A stretch of 64,000 nucleotides of DNA from contig NZ_LWTX01000001.1 in NCBI RefSeq assembly GCF_002094305.1, positions 1,090,309-1,154,308 on the forward strand. The letters run 5' to 3'. Under the pieces are notes generated by a model that was not told the origin of the DNA, did not search any database, and saw only the letters and a program-made list of their open reading frames with translations. Below are positions 49,128 to 60,700 of the stretch, piece after piece. This DNA comes from Prescottella equi (GTDB lineage: Bacteria; Actinomycetota; Actinomycetes; Mycobacteriales; Mycobacteriaceae). The position numbers and the translations under genes are program-made. Positions within the stretch are counted from its first letter, which is position 1; each line of letters opens with the position of its first letter.

Positions 49128-49904
49128 GTGAGCGAAATGCCGGCCATCTTCCTCAGCCACGGCGCACCTCCGCTGGTGGACAGCGCGCAGTGGGTCGACG
49201 AGCTGTCCCGGTGGTCCACCGATCTGCCGCGCCCGACGGCGATCCTCGTGATCTCCGCGCACTGGGAGTCGGCGCCGCTCACGATCGGGGCCACTGCAAC
49301 CGGGACACCGCTCGTGTACGACTTCGGGGGCTTCCCGCGCCGCTTCTACGAGGTGACCTACCGGTCGCCGGGCGCACCCGACCTGGCCCGTCAGGTCGCC
49401 GCACTCATGCCCGACGACGAACCGGTTCACCACCAGCCCGGCCGCGGTCTCGACCACGGTGCGTACGTGCCGCTCACCGTCATGTATCCCGACGCGGACA
49501 TCCCGGTGCTGCAGATGTCGATGCCCACCCTCGATCCGGTGCGCCTACTCGAACTAGGACGGCGGCTGCGTCCGCTGCGCGAGCAGGGGGTGCTGATCGT
49601 CGGATCCGGTTTCACGACGCACGGTCTTCCGTTCCTGCGCGATCCGTCGCCCGACGCCGTGGCGCCCGGATGGTCGGCGGAATTCGACGCGTGGGCGGCG
49701 GAGAAGCTGGCGGCCGGGGACGTCGACGCGTTGATCGACTTCCGTGCCCAGGCCCCCGGCATGCCGTACGCCCACCCGACGATCGAGCACTTCGCGCCGC
49801 TGTTCGTCACCCTCGGTGCGTCGAGCGATCCGGAACAGAGCGCCGACCAGGTGATCGACGGCTTCTGGATGGGCCTGGCAAAGCGTTCCTTCCAGGTGGT
49901 CTGA
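49128..49904 (+). CDS. Class III extradiol dioxygenase (DODA/YgiD-like)
   Basis: 258 residues from GTG 49128 (AAAGGAG seven bases upstream). AIFLSHGAPPLVDS (iron-ligand His), AILVISAHWESAPLTIGATA (second His), LDHGAYVPLTVMYPDADIPV and VLIVGSGFTTHGLPFLR. This LigB-type family opens catechol rings; bacterial YgiD-like members act on DOPA-like compounds, and the physiological substrate is mostly unknown. Cytoplasmic. Divergent MarR regulator. Confidence 0.92.
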   Translation: MSEMPAIFLSHGAPPLVDSAQWVDELSRWSTDLPRPTAILVISAHWESAPLTIGATATGTPLVYDFGGFPRRFYEVTYRSPGAPDLARQVAALMPDDEPVHHQPGRGLDHGAYVPLTVMYPDADIPVLQMSMPTLDPVRLLELGRRLRPLREQGVLIVGSGFTTHGLPFLRDPSPDAVAPGWSAEFDAWAAEKLAAGDVDALIDFRAQAPGMPYAHPTIEHFAPLFVTLGASSDPEQSADQVIDGFWMGLAKRSFQVV

Positions 49905-49911
49905 CGCCGGA

Positions 49912-50370
49912 TCAGGTCCGGCTGCGCAGGAACTCGAGTGCGCGGTCCGCGTGCAGGTTGGCGCGCAGCTCGCTGGAGATCACCTCGAGCACCGTCCGGT
50001 CGGTGTCGATGACGAACGTGCTGCGTTTGACCGGGGTGATCCGGCCGAGCAGTCCTCGCCGGACACCGAACTGCTGGGCGACGGTGCCGTCGACGTCGGC
50101 GAGCAGCGGGTAGTCGAACTCCTGCGCGCGGGCGAAACTCGCCTGCTTCTCGACGGCGTCGCGGCTGATACCCGCCACGGACGCGCCGGCCGCGGCGAAC
50201 TCGCGTGCCAGATCACGGAAGTGGCACGCCTCGGCCGTACACACCGGAGTGGACGCCGCGGGATAGAAGAACAGCACGAGCGGTCCGTCTGCGAGTAGTG
50301 ACGCCAGCGTGCGGCGGATGCCGTCCTGGTCGGGAAGGTCGAATTCGGGCGCGCGCTCTCCGGGCTTCAT
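49912..50370 (-). CDS. bcp: Peroxiredoxin, Bcp/PrxQ type
   Basis: 152 residues from ATG 50370. [40 protein letters not shown] (peroxidatic Cys 44 and a second Cys 49, the atypical 2-Cys PrxQ spacing), [20 protein letters not shown] and [15 protein letters not shown]. It reduces hydroperoxides with thioredoxin. In Mycobacterium tuberculosis the gene beside trpE is also a bcp-type peroxiredoxin (Rv1608c, as I recall), which supports the placement. Divergent from trpE over 58 bases. Confidence 0.93.
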   Translation of the reverse strand: MKPGERAPEFDLPDQDGIRRTLASLLADGPLVLFFYPAASTPVCTAEACHFRDLAREFAAAGASVAGISRDAVEKQASFARAQEFDYPLLADVDGTVAQQFGVRRGLLGRITPVKRSTFVIDTDRTVLEVISSELRANLHADRALEFLRSRT

Positions 50371-50428
50371 GGGCGCCGACGCTACCCGCGACCGCGGCAG
50401 CGATCGGTGTTGCTGGGATGATGGGTGC

Positions 50429-52030
50429 ATGCGCGGCGAGTCCACCACCATCCCAGCAGCTCCCTCGGCCGTTCCGGGCCGGGGGCCACGGCACGATTCG
50501 ACCACCACCCGCGAGCAGTTCCGGTCGCTGGCGGCGGAGCATCGCGTGGTCCCCGTCATCCGCAAGGTGCTGGCGGACGCCGAGACCCCGCTGTCCGCCT
50601 ACGCCAAGTTGGCGGGCAGCCGCCCGGGCACGTTCCTACTCGAGTCGGCAGAGAACGGCCGGTCCTGGTCGCGCTGGTCGTTCATCGGGGCGGGTAGTCC
50701 CGCCGCCCTCACTGTGCGCGACGGCGAGGCCTCGTGGTTCGGCAACGTTCCGGCCGGAGCGCCGTCCGGCGGCGATCCGCTGGTCGCGCTCGGCCGTACC
50801 CTCGAACTGCTGCGCAGTGAGCGTCTGCCGGACCTGCCGCCGCTGACCGGCGGCATGGTCGGCTTCCTGGGATACGACGCCGTCCGACGGCTCGAGCGGC
50901 TGCCGGACCACGCGGTGGACGACCTGCAGATCCCCGAGATGGTGATGCTGCTCGCGACGGACCTCGCGGCGGTCGACCACCACGAGGGCGCGATCACTCT
51001 CATCGCGAACGCGGTCAACTGGGACGGATCCGACGAGCGCGTCGACGAGGCCTACGACGATGCGCTCGCGCGGTTGGATCGGATGACGGCGGCGCTGGCG
51101 GCGCCCGCCCCTTCGACCGTGTCCACCTTCGCGCGGCCGGAGCCCGTGTACCGCCGCCAGCGGACCACCGAGAGCTTCGGGGCGGACGTGCGCCGGCTGA
51201 TCGACGAGATCGAGGCGGGCGAGGCGTTCCAGGTGGTGCTCTCGCAGCGCTTCGAGATGGATTGCACCGCAGAGCCGATCGACGTGTACCGGATGCTGCG
51301 GGCGTCGAACCCGAGCCCGTACATGTACCTGTTGCAGGTGCCCGGCCCGGAGGGGGAGACGGCCTTCTCGATCGTCGGCTCCAGCCCGGAGGCGCTCGTC
51401 ACGGTCAAGGAAGGCGTCGCGACGACGCACCCGATCGCGGGCACCCGGTGGCGCGGTGCCACCGAGGAGGACGACATCCTGCTCGAGAAGGACCTTCTCG
51501 CCGACGAGAAGGAGAACTCCGAGCATCTGATGCTCGTGGACCTCGGGCGTAACGATCTCGGCCGGGTGTGCGAGCCGGGAACCGTCAAGGTGCACGACTA
51601 TCGGCACATCGAGCGGTACAGCCACGTCATGCATCTCGTGTCGACGGTGACCGGACGGCTGTCCGAGGGCAGGCACGCGCTCGATGCGGTCACCGCCTGC
51701 TTCCCCGCCGGGACGCTGTCCGGCGCACCGAAGGTGCGCGCGATGGAACTCATCGACGAACTCGAGCCGACACGGCGCGGCATCTACGGCGGCATCGTCG
51801 GCTACCTCGACTTCGCCGGTGACGCGGACACCGCGATCGCGATCCGCACGGCGTTGATCAAGGACGGCACGGCATACGTGCAGGCGGGCGCCGGCGTGGT
51901 CGCCGATTCGGATCCGGTGTACGAGGACACGGAGGCGCGGAACAAGGCGATGTCGGCGCTCAGTGCCGTCGCCGCCGCGCAGACGCTGCGGCCCTTCGGG
52001 GGCGCTTCGGAGGTGAACGGCGTTGAGTGA
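50429..52030 (+). CDS. trpE: Anthranilate synthase component I (TrpE)
   Basis: 533 residues from ATG 50429. N-terminal half: [40 protein letters not shown] (feedback Trp site LLES), [17 protein letters not shown]-terminal chorismate-binding half: [92 protein letters not shown] and [20 protein letters not shown]. Makes anthranilate from chorismate with a glutaminase subunit (trpG not in the window). No Trp-rich leader peptide precedes it. Confidence 0.97.
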   Translation: MRGESTTIPAAPSAVPGRGPRHDSTTTREQFRSLAAEHRVVPVIRKVLADAETPLSAYAKLAGSRPGTFLLESAENGRSWSRWSFIGAGSPAALTVRDGEASWFGNVPAGAPSGGDPLVALGRTLELLRSERLPDLPPLTGGMVGFLGYDAVRRLERLPDHAVDDLQIPEMVMLLATDLAAVDHHEGAITLIANAVNWDGSDERVDEAYDDALARLDRMTAALAAPAPSTVSTFARPEPVYRRQRTTESFGADVRRLIDEIEAGEAFQVVLSQRFEMDCTAEPIDVYRMLRASNPSPYMYLLQVPGPEGETAFSIVGSSPEALVTVKEGVATTHPIAGTRWRGATEEDDILLEKDLLADEKENSEHLMLVDLGRNDLGRVCEPGTVKVHDYRHIERYSHVMHLVSTVTGRLSEGRHALDAVTACFPAGTLSGAPKVRAMELIDELEPTRRGIYGGIVGYLDFAGDADTAIAIRTALIKDGTAYVQAGAGVVADSDPVYEDTEARNKAMSALSAVAAAQTLRPFGGASEVNGVE

Positions 52031-52760
52031 GAAGAAGACCGCGAACCCCGCTTCGCGCAGCAAGCGGGCAACCGGGGTGGCGGCGTTGCTGCTCGCCGTC
52101 GCGGCGCTGTGCCTGTGGGCGTCCTCCCGGATGACGTGGGTGACGGTGACGTCCGCGGACGGACTCGGCGAGGAGCGCATCACCGAACTCGACGGCGGCA
52201 CCTGGGCTGCCGCCACGACGCCTCTCGCTCTCGCGCTGATCGCTGCGATCGCGGCCGCCTTCGCGGTGCGCGGATGGTTGTTGCGGGTGGTCGGGCTCCT
52301 GGTCGCCGTCGTCGCGGTGGTCGCCGCGATACCGGCCGTCGGGTTGCTCGTCGGCGGCGCTTCCGACGAGAAGGCCTCCGACATCGCGGGTTTCGAACGT
52401 GTTGCGACTCAGGTCACCGCGACCGAGGTGGCCACCGCCCCGGCGCTGTTGGTGCTGGTGGGGTCCGTCGTCGCCTTCGGTGCCGCGTTCGTTCTGATCC
52501 GGAAACCGTCTGCGGCAGGAGGACTCTCGTCGAAGTACGACAGCCCGGCGGCGCGGCGGGAGGCCACCGCCAAGCGGGGCGCCTCGCATGCGGAGAACGA
52601 GCCGCCGACCCAGCGCATGCTGTGGGACGCGCTCGACGCAGGTGAGGACCCGACCGTCGACGGGGGCGATCGCGCCTCCGCTGCAGGTGAGTCAAGCCCT
52701 GCGGCACCGGATGTGACCAAGGACACCGGGCCCTCGGGTACCCGCTCGGAGTCCGAATAA
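52023..52760 (+). CDS. trp-operon-associated membrane protein (TIGR02234 type)
   Basis: 245 residues from TTG 52023, which overlaps the trpE stop by eight bases; no ATG/GTG fits in frame. Four membrane segments: [60 protein letters not shown] and [20 protein letters not shown], with the conserved SSRMTWVTV after the first. The last 80 residues are polar and disordered. This protein stands between trpE and trpC in mycobacteria and relatives; function unknown, transport or scaffolding is guessed. Confidence 0.9.
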   Translation: MSEKKTANPASRSKRATGVAALLLAVAALCLWASSRMTWVTVTSADGLGEERITELDGGTWAAATTPLALALIAAIAAAFAVRGWLLRVVGLLVAVVAVVAAIPAVGLLVGGASDEKASDIAGFERVATQVTATEVATAPALLVLVGSVVAFGAAFVLIRKPSAAGGLSSKYDSPAARREATAKRGASHAENEPPTQRMLWDALDAGEDPTVDGGDRASAAGESSPAAPDVTKDTGPSGTRSESE

Positions 52761-52837
52761 CTGCGACCTCTAGGCTGAGTCAAGAGCCGATGAGTTTCCT
52801 CACATCGGTTGACATGCCGGAAAGGACTCGGGCCACG

Positions 52838-53647
52838 ATGACCGTTCTCGACTCGATTCTCGACGGAGTGCGCGCCGACGTCGCCGCCCGTGAAGCCGTT
52901 CTCGACCTCTCTGCCGTGAAGGCCGCGGCCGCTGCCGCCCCTCCGGCGCTCGACGCGGCCGCCGCTCTGCGCGCGCCCGGAATCGGCGTCATCGCCGAGG
53001 TGAAGCGGGCAAGCCCGTCGAAGGGCGCCCTCGCCGACATCCCGGACCCCGCGGTGCTGGCAGCGGCATACGAGGCCGGCGGGGCGCGGATGATCAGCGT
53101 GCTCACCGAGGAGCGGCGTTTCCACGGCTCGCTCGCCGATCTCGACGCTGTCCGCAAGGCCGTGAACATTCCGGTCCTGCGCAAGGACTTCATCGTCGGG
53201 CCGTACCAGATCCACGAGGCGCGCGCGCACGGCGCGGACGTGATCCTGCTGATCGTCGCCGCGCTCGAGCAGCACGTTCTCGCGTCTCTGCTGGACCGTA
53301 CCGAGTCGCTGGGGATGACCGCGCTCGTCGAGGTCCACACCGAGGAGGAGGCCGACCGCGCGCTCGAGGCCGGCGCCAGCGTCATCGGCATCAACGCCCG
53401 CAACCTCAAGACGCTCGAGGTCGACATGGACACGTTCGGGCGCATCGCCCCGGGCCTGCCGACGGACCTCGTGAAGATCGCCGAGTCAGGCGTTCGTGGT
53501 ACCGCGGACCTGCTGGCGTACGCCGGTGCCGGTGCCGACGCGGTCCTGGTCGGGGAGGGGTTGGTCACCAGCGGCGATCCGCGTGCCGCCGTGTCGGATC
53601 TCGTGACGGCGGGTGCGCATCCGTCGTGCCCCAAGCCGTCGCGCTGA
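52838..53647 (+). CDS. trpC: Indole-3-glycerol phosphate synthase (TrpC)
   Basis: 269 residues from ATG 52838 (GGAAAGGA upstream; ATG 52814 is an alternative). [20 protein letters not shown] (catalytic Lys), [40 protein letters not shown] (catalytic Lys), [40 protein letters not shown] and IAESGV. TIM-barrel enzyme of tryptophan synthesis. The 77-base gap upstream contains CCGATG-N10-CATCGG (52787-52808), a possible hairpin or regulator site. Confidence 0.96.
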   Translation: MTVLDSILDGVRADVAAREAVLDLSAVKAAAAAAPPALDAAAALRAPGIGVIAEVKRASPSKGALADIPDPAVLAAAYEAGGARMISVLTEERRFHGSLADLDAVRKAVNIPVLRKDFIVGPYQIHEARAHGADVILLIVAALEQHVLASLLDRTESLGMTALVEVHTEEEADRALEAGASVIGINARNLKTLEVDMDTFGRIAPGLPTDLVKIAESGVRGTADLLAYAGAGADAVLVGEGLVTSGDPRAAVSDLVTAGAHPSCPKPSR

Positions 53648-53708
53648 CGGCACGCTTCCCGTCGGACCCGACCGCTCGTTCTCGATGGCGTTGGGGCAGA
53701 CTGGAGGG

Positions 53709-55016
53709 GTGAGTTCACGCAATGAGGCCCTCGTGTCCAAGGGTGGCGATCTGCCTCCCGCCAGCGCCGGTCTGACGGAGCGGTCCGGCCATGAACCGGA
53801 CCCTGGTGGCCACTGGGGGGTCTACGGCGGTAGGCACGTACCCGAGGCGCTCATGGCGGTGATCGAGGAGGTCACCGCGGAGTACGAGAAGGCTCGCGCG
53901 GACGACAACTTCCTCGACGAACTCGACCGGCTGCAGCGCGACTACACCGGCCGGCCGTCCCCGATCTTCGAAGCGACCCGGCTGCGTGAGCACGCCGGCG
54001 GCGCGCGCATCCTGCTCAAGCGGGAAGACCTGAACCACACCGGATCTCACAAGATCAACAACGTGCTGGGGCAGGTGCTGCTCGCCAAGCGCATGGGCAA
54101 GACGCGCATCATCGCCGAGACCGGAGCCGGCCAGCACGGCGTCGCGACGGCGACCGCGTGTGCGCTGCTCGGGCTCGAGTGCATCGTCTACATGGGTGCG
54201 GTCGACACCGCCCGGCAGGCCCTCAACGTCGCCCGGATGCGTCTGCTCGGCGCCGAGGTCGTCTCCGTCGAATCGGGTTCGGCCACTTTGAAGGACGCGA
54301 TCAACGAGGCGCTGCGCGACTGGGTCACCAACGCAGACCGCACGTACTACTGTTTCGGCACCGCGGCCGGCCCGCACCCGTTCCCGATGATCGTGCGCGA
54401 CTTCCAGCGCGTCGTGGGTCTCGAGGCGCGTGCACAGGTGCAGGCGTCGACCGGGCGCCTGCCCGACGCGGTCGTCGCGTGTGTGGGCGGTGGCTCGAAC
54501 GCCATCGGCATCTTCCACGCGTTCATCGGCGACCCGACGGTCAAGCTCGTCGGCTACGAGGCCGCCGGCGACGGAGTCGAGACCGGTCGGCATGCAGCCA
54601 CATTCGCCGGTGGCACCCCGGGCGCTTTCCAGGGTGCGTACTCGTACCTGCTGCAGGACGAGGACGGCCAGACCATCGAGTCGCACTCGATCTCCGCGGG
54701 CCTGGACTACCCGGGTGTCGGCCCCGAGCACGCCTACCTCAAGGACACCGGTCGCGCGTCGTACGAGCCGATCACCGACTCCGAGGCGATGGACGCACTG
54801 CTGCTGCTCTCGCGTACGGAGGGCATCATCCCGGCGATCGAGTCGGCCCACGCCGTCGCGGGCGCCCTCAAGCTCGGCCGCGAGCTGGGGGAGGGCGCGA
54901 TCATCGTCGTCAGCCTGTCCGGCCGTGGCGACAAGGACATGGACACCGCAGCGAAGTGGTTCGGGCTGTTCGACGACTCTGCTGATGATTCGACCGAGGA
55001 AGGTTCGGCCAAGTGA
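53709..55016 (+). CDS. trpB: Tryptophan synthase beta chain (TrpB)
   Basis: 435 residues if GTG 53709 is the start; ATG 53685 and GTG 53733 (GAGG five bases upstream) are alternatives, and the family's usual length fits 53709. [60 protein letters not shown] (PLP Lys near 114), [40 protein letters not shown] (phosphate loop) and [13 protein letters not shown] enzyme condensing indole with serine. Overlaps trpA by four bases. Confidence 0.97.
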   Translation: MSSRNEALVSKGGDLPPASAGLTERSGHEPDPGGHWGVYGGRHVPEALMAVIEEVTAEYEKARADDNFLDELDRLQRDYTGRPSPIFEATRLREHAGGARILLKREDLNHTGSHKINNVLGQVLLAKRMGKTRIIAETGAGQHGVATATACALLGLECIVYMGAVDTARQALNVARMRLLGAEVVSVESGSATLKDAINEALRDWVTNADRTYYCFGTAAGPHPFPMIVRDFQRVVGLEARAQVQASTGRLPDAVVACVGGGSNAIGIFHAFIGDPTVKLVGYEAAGDGVETGRHAATFAGGTPGAFQGAYSYLLQDEDGQTIESHSISAGLDYPGVGPEHAYLKDTGRASYEPITDSEAMDALLLLSRTEGIIPAIESAHAVAGALKLGRELGEGAIIVVSLSGRGDKDMDTAAKWFGLFDDSADDSTEEGSAK

Positions 55017-55816
55017 GCCAACGAGATTCGCGCCTGGCGCCCACGTTCGCGAAGTGCCGCGACGAGAATCGGGCCGCGCTCGTCGGGTATCTGCCCGCCG
55101 GATACCCGGACGTTCCCACGTCGATCGACGTGTTCAAGACGATGGTCGACGCGGGCTGCGACATCATCGAGGTCGGTATCGCCTACTCCGATCCGGTGAT
55201 GGACGGACCGACCATCCAGACCGCCGCCGAGACCGCGCTGCGCAGCGGCGTCCGGGTGCGCGACGTGTTCACCGTCGTCGAACAGATCGCGTCGGTCGGT
55301 GGCAAGGCCGTCGTCATGACGTACTGGAACCCGGTGCTCCAGTACGGCGTCGATCGCTTCGCCCGTGATCTCGCCGCCGCCGGCGGCCTCGGCCTGATCA
55401 CGCCGAACCTCATCCCCGAGGAAGCCGGTGAGTGGATGGCGGCGTCCGAGGAACATCACCTGGACCGGATCTTCCTGGTCGCACCGTCGTCGACCGAGGA
55501 GCGTCTCGCGATGACCCTCGAGGCGAGCAGCGGGTTCATCTACGCCGCGTCGACGATGGGCGTGACCGGTGCCCGGGACGCAGTGTCCTCGATGGCCCCC
55601 GAACTGACCGCCCGGATCCGCGCGCATTCGGACATCCCGGTCGGCGTCGGTCTCGGCGTTCGTTCCGGGGCGCAGGCGGCGGAGATCGCGTCGTACGCGG
55701 ATGCCGTCATCGTCGGGTCGGCGATCGTCTCGGCGGCCGAGCAGGGATTGGACGCGGTGCGGGCGCTCACTGCCGAACTCGCGGAGGGTGTGCGCTCGGC
55801 TAACGTGGCGTCGTGA
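55013..55816 (+). CDS. trpA: Tryptophan synthase alpha chain (TrpA)
   Basis: 267 residues from GTG 55013 (GTGA overlap with trpB). [40 protein letters not shown] (catalytic Glu and Asp), [36 protein letters not shown] and [26 protein letters not shown]. Releases indole to TrpB through the tunnel of the complex. Overlaps lgt by four bases, so trp and lipoprotein genes share a transcript. Confidence 0.97.
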   Translation: MSQRDSRLAPTFAKCRDENRAALVGYLPAGYPDVPTSIDVFKTMVDAGCDIIEVGIAYSDPVMDGPTIQTAAETALRSGVRVRDVFTVVEQIASVGGKAVVMTYWNPVLQYGVDRFARDLAAAGGLGLITPNLIPEEAGEWMAASEEHHLDRIFLVAPSSTEERLAMTLEASSGFIYAASTMGVTGARDAVSSMAPELTARIRAHSDIPVGVGLGVRSGAQAAEIASYADAVIVGSAIVSAAEQGLDAVRALTAELAEGVRSANVAS

Positions 55817-56757
55817 CTGCGATGGTGACTTCGACCGAATTGCTCGCTTATCTTCCGAGCCCGCCGCAGGGCGTATGGCACGTCGGGCCACTGGCCCTGC
55901 GCGCCTACGCGCTGTGCATCATCGTCGGCATCGTCGTCGCCATCGTGTGGGGCGACCGCCGCTGGGTCGCGCGGGGCGGTGAGAAGGGCACCGTGCTCGA
56001 CATCGCCGTGTGGGCGGTGCCGTTCGGGCTGATCGGTGGCCGGCTGTACCACGTGATCACGGACTGGCCGACGTACTTCGGTGAGGGCGGCAGTCCGGCG
56101 GACGCGTTGAAGATCTGGCAGGGCGGTCTCGGCATCTGGGGTGCAGTCGCGCTGGGCGCCGTCGGCGCCTGGATCGGTTGCCGCCGGCGCGGGATCCCGC
56201 TGCCGGCGTTCGGCGACGCGATCGCCCCGGCCATCGTGCTGGCTCAGGCGATCGGTCGACTCGGCAACTGGTTCAACCAGGAGCTGTACGGACGCGAGAC
56301 CACCGTTGCGTGGGGTCTGGAGATCTACGAGCGCACCGACGCTTCCGGCCGGGTGGACACCTTGAACGGGGTTTCCAACGGTGTGGTCCAGCAGGTGGTG
56401 CACCCGACGTTCCTGTACGAGCTGGTGTGGAACCTGCTGATCGTGGTGTTGCTGGTGGCCGTCGACCGGCAGTTCAAGATCGGGCACGGGCGCCTGTTCG
56501 CGCTCTACGTGGCCGGTTACTGCGCCGGGCGCTTCTGGATCGAACTGATGCGCTCCGACCACGCGTCCGAGATCTTGGGTATCCGCGTCAACTCGTTCAC
56601 GTCGGCGCTCGTCTTCCTGGCCGCCGTCGCGTACTTCGTTCTCGCGAAGAAGGGCCGTGAGGATCCGGCGGAGTTGCAGCCGCACGGATCCGGTGGCCGC
56701 GCGGCGCCCGCCGCCGACACCGCCGAGCCGTCCGAAGTCGAGGGGAAGAAGAAATGA
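55813..56757 (+). CDS. lgt: Prolipoprotein diacylglyceryl transferase (Lgt)
   Basis: 314 residues from GTG 55813 (GTGA overlap). Seven hydrophobic segments; the catalytic region GLIGGRLYHVITDWPTYFG and the signature AIGRLGNWFNQELYGRET are both present, as are HPTFLYELVWNLLIVVLLVA and GHGRLFALYVAGYCAGRFWI. The C-terminal 40 residues are polar, as often in actinobacteria. It attaches diacylglycerol to lipobox cysteines such as those of the lipoproteins at 16.5 and 42.1 kb. Overlaps the next gene (ATGA). Confidence 0.97.
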   Translation: MTAMVTSTELLAYLPSPPQGVWHVGPLALRAYALCIIVGIVVAIVWGDRRWVARGGEKGTVLDIAVWAVPFGLIGGRLYHVITDWPTYFGEGGSPADALKIWQGGLGIWGAVALGAVGAWIGCRRRGIPLPAFGDAIAPAIVLAQAIGRLGNWFNQELYGRETTVAWGLEIYERTDASGRVDTLNGVSNGVVQQVVHPTFLYELVWNLLIVVLLVAVDRQFKIGHGRLFALYVAGYCAGRFWIELMRSDHASEILGIRVNSFTSALVFLAAVAYFVLAKKGREDPAELQPHGSGGRAAPAADTAEPSEVEGKKK

Positions 56758-57497
56758 CCGAGCAACCGGACAAGCGTCCCGAGTCCACCGGCGATCAGTC
56801 CGCCGACAAGTCGGCCGACACCTCCGGTACGCCGCTGCCACCCGAGTTCGGCTCACCGTTCGACTACGACGCCACGGCCGACGCGTCGATGACCGAGTCG
56901 ACGTCCGGCACGTCGGCGGTCCCACCGTCGGGCGGCAACACCGCCGGTCCGGGATGGGACACCTACTCGGGTGTCGGGAACGGCCCGGGCTGGGGATCCG
57001 GCCCGAGCTACCCGCCGCCGTCGAGCGATCCGTTGCCGCCGGTCACCGGTGCCGGCTCGCCCGGTCCCGTGTACGGAACTCCGCAGCCCGAGTACGGCAG
57101 GCCCACCCCACCGCCGTCGACGGGTCCGTCGGCGCCGGGCTACCCGCCGGCATCGGGGTACCCGGGGATGTACGGCGGAGCCTACGGCGATCCGAGCGCG
57201 CCGTTCGGTCGGGATCCGGTCACCGGCGAACCGTACTCCGACAAGTCCCGCGCGACGGCCGGTCTGCTGCAGATCCTGCTCGGGTTCATCTCGCTGCCCG
57301 GTATCGGTCGCCTGTACATCGGCAGCATCGGGATCGGACTCACCCAGTTGCTCGTCTTCTGGCTCGGCCTGATCACCATCATTTTCGGAATCGGGTTCGT
57401 GATCTTCCCGGTCATCTGGATCTGGGCGTTCGTCGACGGAATCCTCATGTTGTCCGGCGCCGTCCGCGACCCTCAGGGCCGGCCGCTGAAGACCTGA
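56754..57497 (+). CDS. TM2-domain membrane protein
   Basis: 247 residues from ATG 56754. The first 160 residues are Pro/Gly/Tyr/Ser-rich and disordered (SGPSYPPPSSDPLPPVTGAG). The TM2 domain follows: SRATAGLLQILLGFISLPGI, GRLYIGSIGIGLTQLLVFWL and FVIFPVIWIWAFVDGILMLS, two membrane helices with the conserved GRLY and D. Function unknown; this gene follows lgt in relatives. A strong terminator-like hairpin comes 29 bases after its stop. Confidence 0.9.
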   Translation: MTEQPDKRPESTGDQSADKSADTSGTPLPPEFGSPFDYDATADASMTESTSGTSAVPPSGGNTAGPGWDTYSGVGNGPGWGSGPSYPPPSSDPLPPVTGAGSPGPVYGTPQPEYGRPTPPPSTGPSAPGYPPASGYPGMYGGAYGDPSAPFGRDPVTGEPYSDKSRATAGLLQILLGFISLPGIGRLYIGSIGIGLTQLLVFWLGLITIIFGIGFVIFPVIWIWAFVDGILMLSGAVRDPQGRPLKT

Positions 57498-57525
57498 TCC
57501 GCCGTTCCCCGTTCGCCTCCGAACC

Positions 57526-57558
57526 CTCCGCCCGCGCCGTTCTCCGGCGCGGGCGGAG
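57526..57558 (+). terminator. Terminator-like hairpin ending the trp-lgt operon
   Basis: CTCCGCCCGCGCCG (57526-57539) and CGGCGCGGGCGGAG (57545-57558) pair over 14 bases with a five-base loop. No T run follows, as is common in GC-rich actinobacteria. Confidence 0.75.
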
Positions 57559-57785
57559 CACGTTCACGGCATCGCTTCGGGTGGCCTTCCCGGGGTAAAC
57601 TGGCCCGGCCGGGTGTGGAACCTCGGCAACCTTCACGGGTCGACAGCAGTGCCGGTGGACCCCGATCGATGCAGTCGGCACCCGTAGTCGGTGACCCCGC
57701 CAGGGGCCACTGAAGAAGTGCGCGACGCGCGATGGCCGCAGCGAAGCTCGCGGAGCTTCCGGTGGGCCGGTGTGGAGGTGTTCCG
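57559..57785 (+). promoter_or_regulatory. Promoter and 5' leader of gltBD
   Basis: 227 bases without a protein gene. A TAAACT at 57596-57601 (after CCCGGGG) is a plausible -10 element, leaving a leader of about 180 bases. The leader contains several GC hairpins and a short frame ATG 57669 ... TGA (MQSAPVVGDPARGH). I looked for a known riboswitch and cannot support one. Confidence 0.4.
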
Positions 57786-60700
57786 GTGCTGTTTTCTCGG
57801 CAACCCGATTCCCGCGGCCTCTATGTCCGTGATCGTGAAGCGGACTCGTGTGGCGTCGCCATGGTCGCCGACATTCACGGCAGGCGTTCCCACGAGATCG
57901 TGTGCGACGCGTTGTCGGCTCTCGAGAATCTCGACCATCGCGGCGCCGCGGGTGCGGAGGCCAACAGCGGCGACGGGGCCGGCATCCTCGTTCAGCTACC
58001 GGTCGAGTTCTTCCGCGAACGTGTCCCTTTCGCGCTGCCGCAATCGCGCACCGACGGCGCCCACACCTTCGCGGCGGGTATCTGCTTCCTGCCGACCGAT
58101 CCGCAGTCCCGGATTGCCGCGCGGGAGCGTGTGGCCGGAATAGCGGAACAGGAGGGCATCGAGATCCTCGGCTGGCACGACGTGGACGTGGACCCGATCG
58201 GTGCCGACATCGGCAGGACCGCACAGTCCTGCATGCCGCACATGACGTACCTGTTCGTCTCCGCCCGAGCGGAGGACGGAACTCCGCTGGGCGGACTCGA
58301 ACTGGACCGCCGCGTCTACGGTCTGCGCAAGCGCGCCGAGCAGACGCCCGCAGAGGTCGAGCGGGCCGGAATCGGTGTGTACTTTCCGTCGCTGTCGAGC
58401 AGGACGATCACGTTCAAGGGGATGCTCACGACGGTGCAGCTCGCCCTCTTCTTCCGCGATCTGCGAGACCGTCGGGTGACGAGTGCGATCGCCGTGGTGC
58501 ACAGTCGTTTCTCGACGAACACGTTTCCGTCGTGGCCGTTGGCGCACCCGTTCCGATTCGTCGCCCACAACGGGGAGATCAACACGGTGCGGGGAAATCG
58601 GAACCGGATGCGCTCTCGCGAGGCGATGCTTGCGAGCACGGTGATCCCGGGAGATCTGGAGCGGCTGTTTCCCATCTGCACCCCCGACGCCTCGGATTCG
58701 GCCTCCTTCGACGAGGTTCTCGAACTCCTGCACCTGGGCGGACGGTCACTACCACACGCCGTACTGATGATGATCCCCGAGGCCTGGGAGAACCACGCGG
58801 ACATGCCCGCGTCGTTGCGAGCGTTCTACCAGTTCCATGCGTCGTTGATGGAACCGTGGGACGGCCCGGCCTGCGTCACATTCACCGACGGCACGGTCGT
58901 CGGTGCGGTTCTCGACCGCAACGGATTGCGTCCCGGCAGATGGTGGCGCACTGGCGACGGGCGAGTGGTGCTGGCCAGCGAGAGCGGCGTGCTGCCGATC
59001 CCGCAGTCCGAGGTGATCGAGAAGGGCCGGCTCGAGCCGGGGGAGATGTTCCTCGTCGACACCGAGGCCGGGCGACTCGTGCCCGACCGCGAGGTGAAGG
59101 CGGAACTCGCAGCGCAGCAGCCGTACTCGGACTGGCTGCACGCCGGTCTGCTCGACCTGCGTTCCATGCCGGGGCGGGGCCGAATTTCCCACGACCACGA
59201 GTCGGTGGTCCGACGACAACTCGCCTTCGGCTACACCGCGGAAGAGGAGCGCGTCCTGCTGGCGCCGATGGCGACGGCCGGCGGCGAACCGATCGGTTCG
59301 ATGGGCACCGACACCCCGATCGCCGTCCTGTCGCAGCGGCCCCGGCTGCTCTACGACTACTTCGTCGAACTGTTCGCGCAGGTCACCAACCCGCCGTTGG
59401 ATGCGATCCGGGAGGAGATCGTGACGTCGCTGCGCCGCGTGATGGGCCCCGAGCAGAATCTGCTCGAACCCACGGCCGCGTCGTGTCGGCAGATCGTGCT
59501 GCCGTGGCCGGTGCTCGACAACGACGAGCTGGCGAGAATCATCGACATCAACGCGGACGGGGACTGCCCGGGTTTCGCGGCGACGGTGCTGCGGGCGCTG
59601 TACCGGGCGGACGCGGGCGGTGAGGGAATGGCGGAGGCCATCGAGGACCTCCGGGCGTCCGCGAGCGAGGCGATCGCGAACGGCTTCCGCACCCTGGTGA
59701 TCTCGGACCGCGACTCCGACCACCTGCGGGCGCCGATCCCGACGCTGCTCGCGGTTTCCGCGGTGCACCACCACCTGGTCCGGACGAAGGAGAGGACGAA
59801 GGTGGCGCTGGTCGTCGAGACCGGGGACGCGCGCGAAGTGCACCATATTGCGCTACTGATCGGATGCGGTGCCGCGGCGGTCAACCCGTACCTGGCGATG
59901 GAGACGATCGAGGACCTCGTCGCCGAGGGCGAACTCACCGGCGTCGAGGCGTCGGTCGCGGTACGGAACTACCTGCGCGCGCTCGGCAAGGGTGTGCTCA
60001 AGGTGATGTCCAAGATGGGCATTTCGACGGTCGGGTCGTATACCGCCGCACAAGTTTTCGAGGCCATCGGTCTCTCGCGCGAGGTGGTCGACGAGTACTT
60101 CACCGGGACGGTGAGTCGTCTCGGCGGTGTCGGTCTGGACGTGCTCGCCCGCGAAGTGGAACTGCGGCACCGCGCCGCGTATCCGGAGAACCCGTCGTCG
60201 CAGGTGCATCGTCGGCTCGATGTCGGCGGCATCTACCAGTACCGGCGCGACGGCGAACTGCACCTGTTCACCCCCGAGACGGTCTTCCTGTTGCAGCACG
60301 CGACCCGGACGGGCCGGGCGGACGTCTTCGAGAAGTACAGCGCGGAGGTCGATCGCCTGTCCGCGGAGGGCGGGACGCTGCGGGGACTGTTCGAGTTCCG
60401 GCACGGGCTGCGCCCACCCGTGCCTATCGAGGAGGTGGAGCCGGCGGAATCGATCTTCGCGCGGTTCAACACCGGCGCCATGAGCTACGGCTCGATCTCG
60501 GCGGAGGCGCACGAGACGATGGCGATCGCAATGAACCGACTCGGGGGCCGCTCGAACTCGGGTGAGGGCGGGGAAGACGTCGACCGCCTCTACGATCCGA
60601 TGCGGCGCAGCGCCGTCAAACAGGTCGCGAGCGGGCGATTCGGTGTCACCAGCGACTACCTCGTCAACGCCACCGACATCCAGATCAAGATGGCACAGGG

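Noticed and set aside
50371..50428. Tryptophan attenuator or leader peptide before trpE
   Set aside because: The gap is only 58 bases and contains no Trp-codon cluster or terminator hairpin.
57559..57785. Cobalamin-type riboswitch before gltB (GCC-ACTG and CCCCGCC segments)
   Set aside because: The conserved boxes are not in the required order or spacing and no ligand link to gltB is known.
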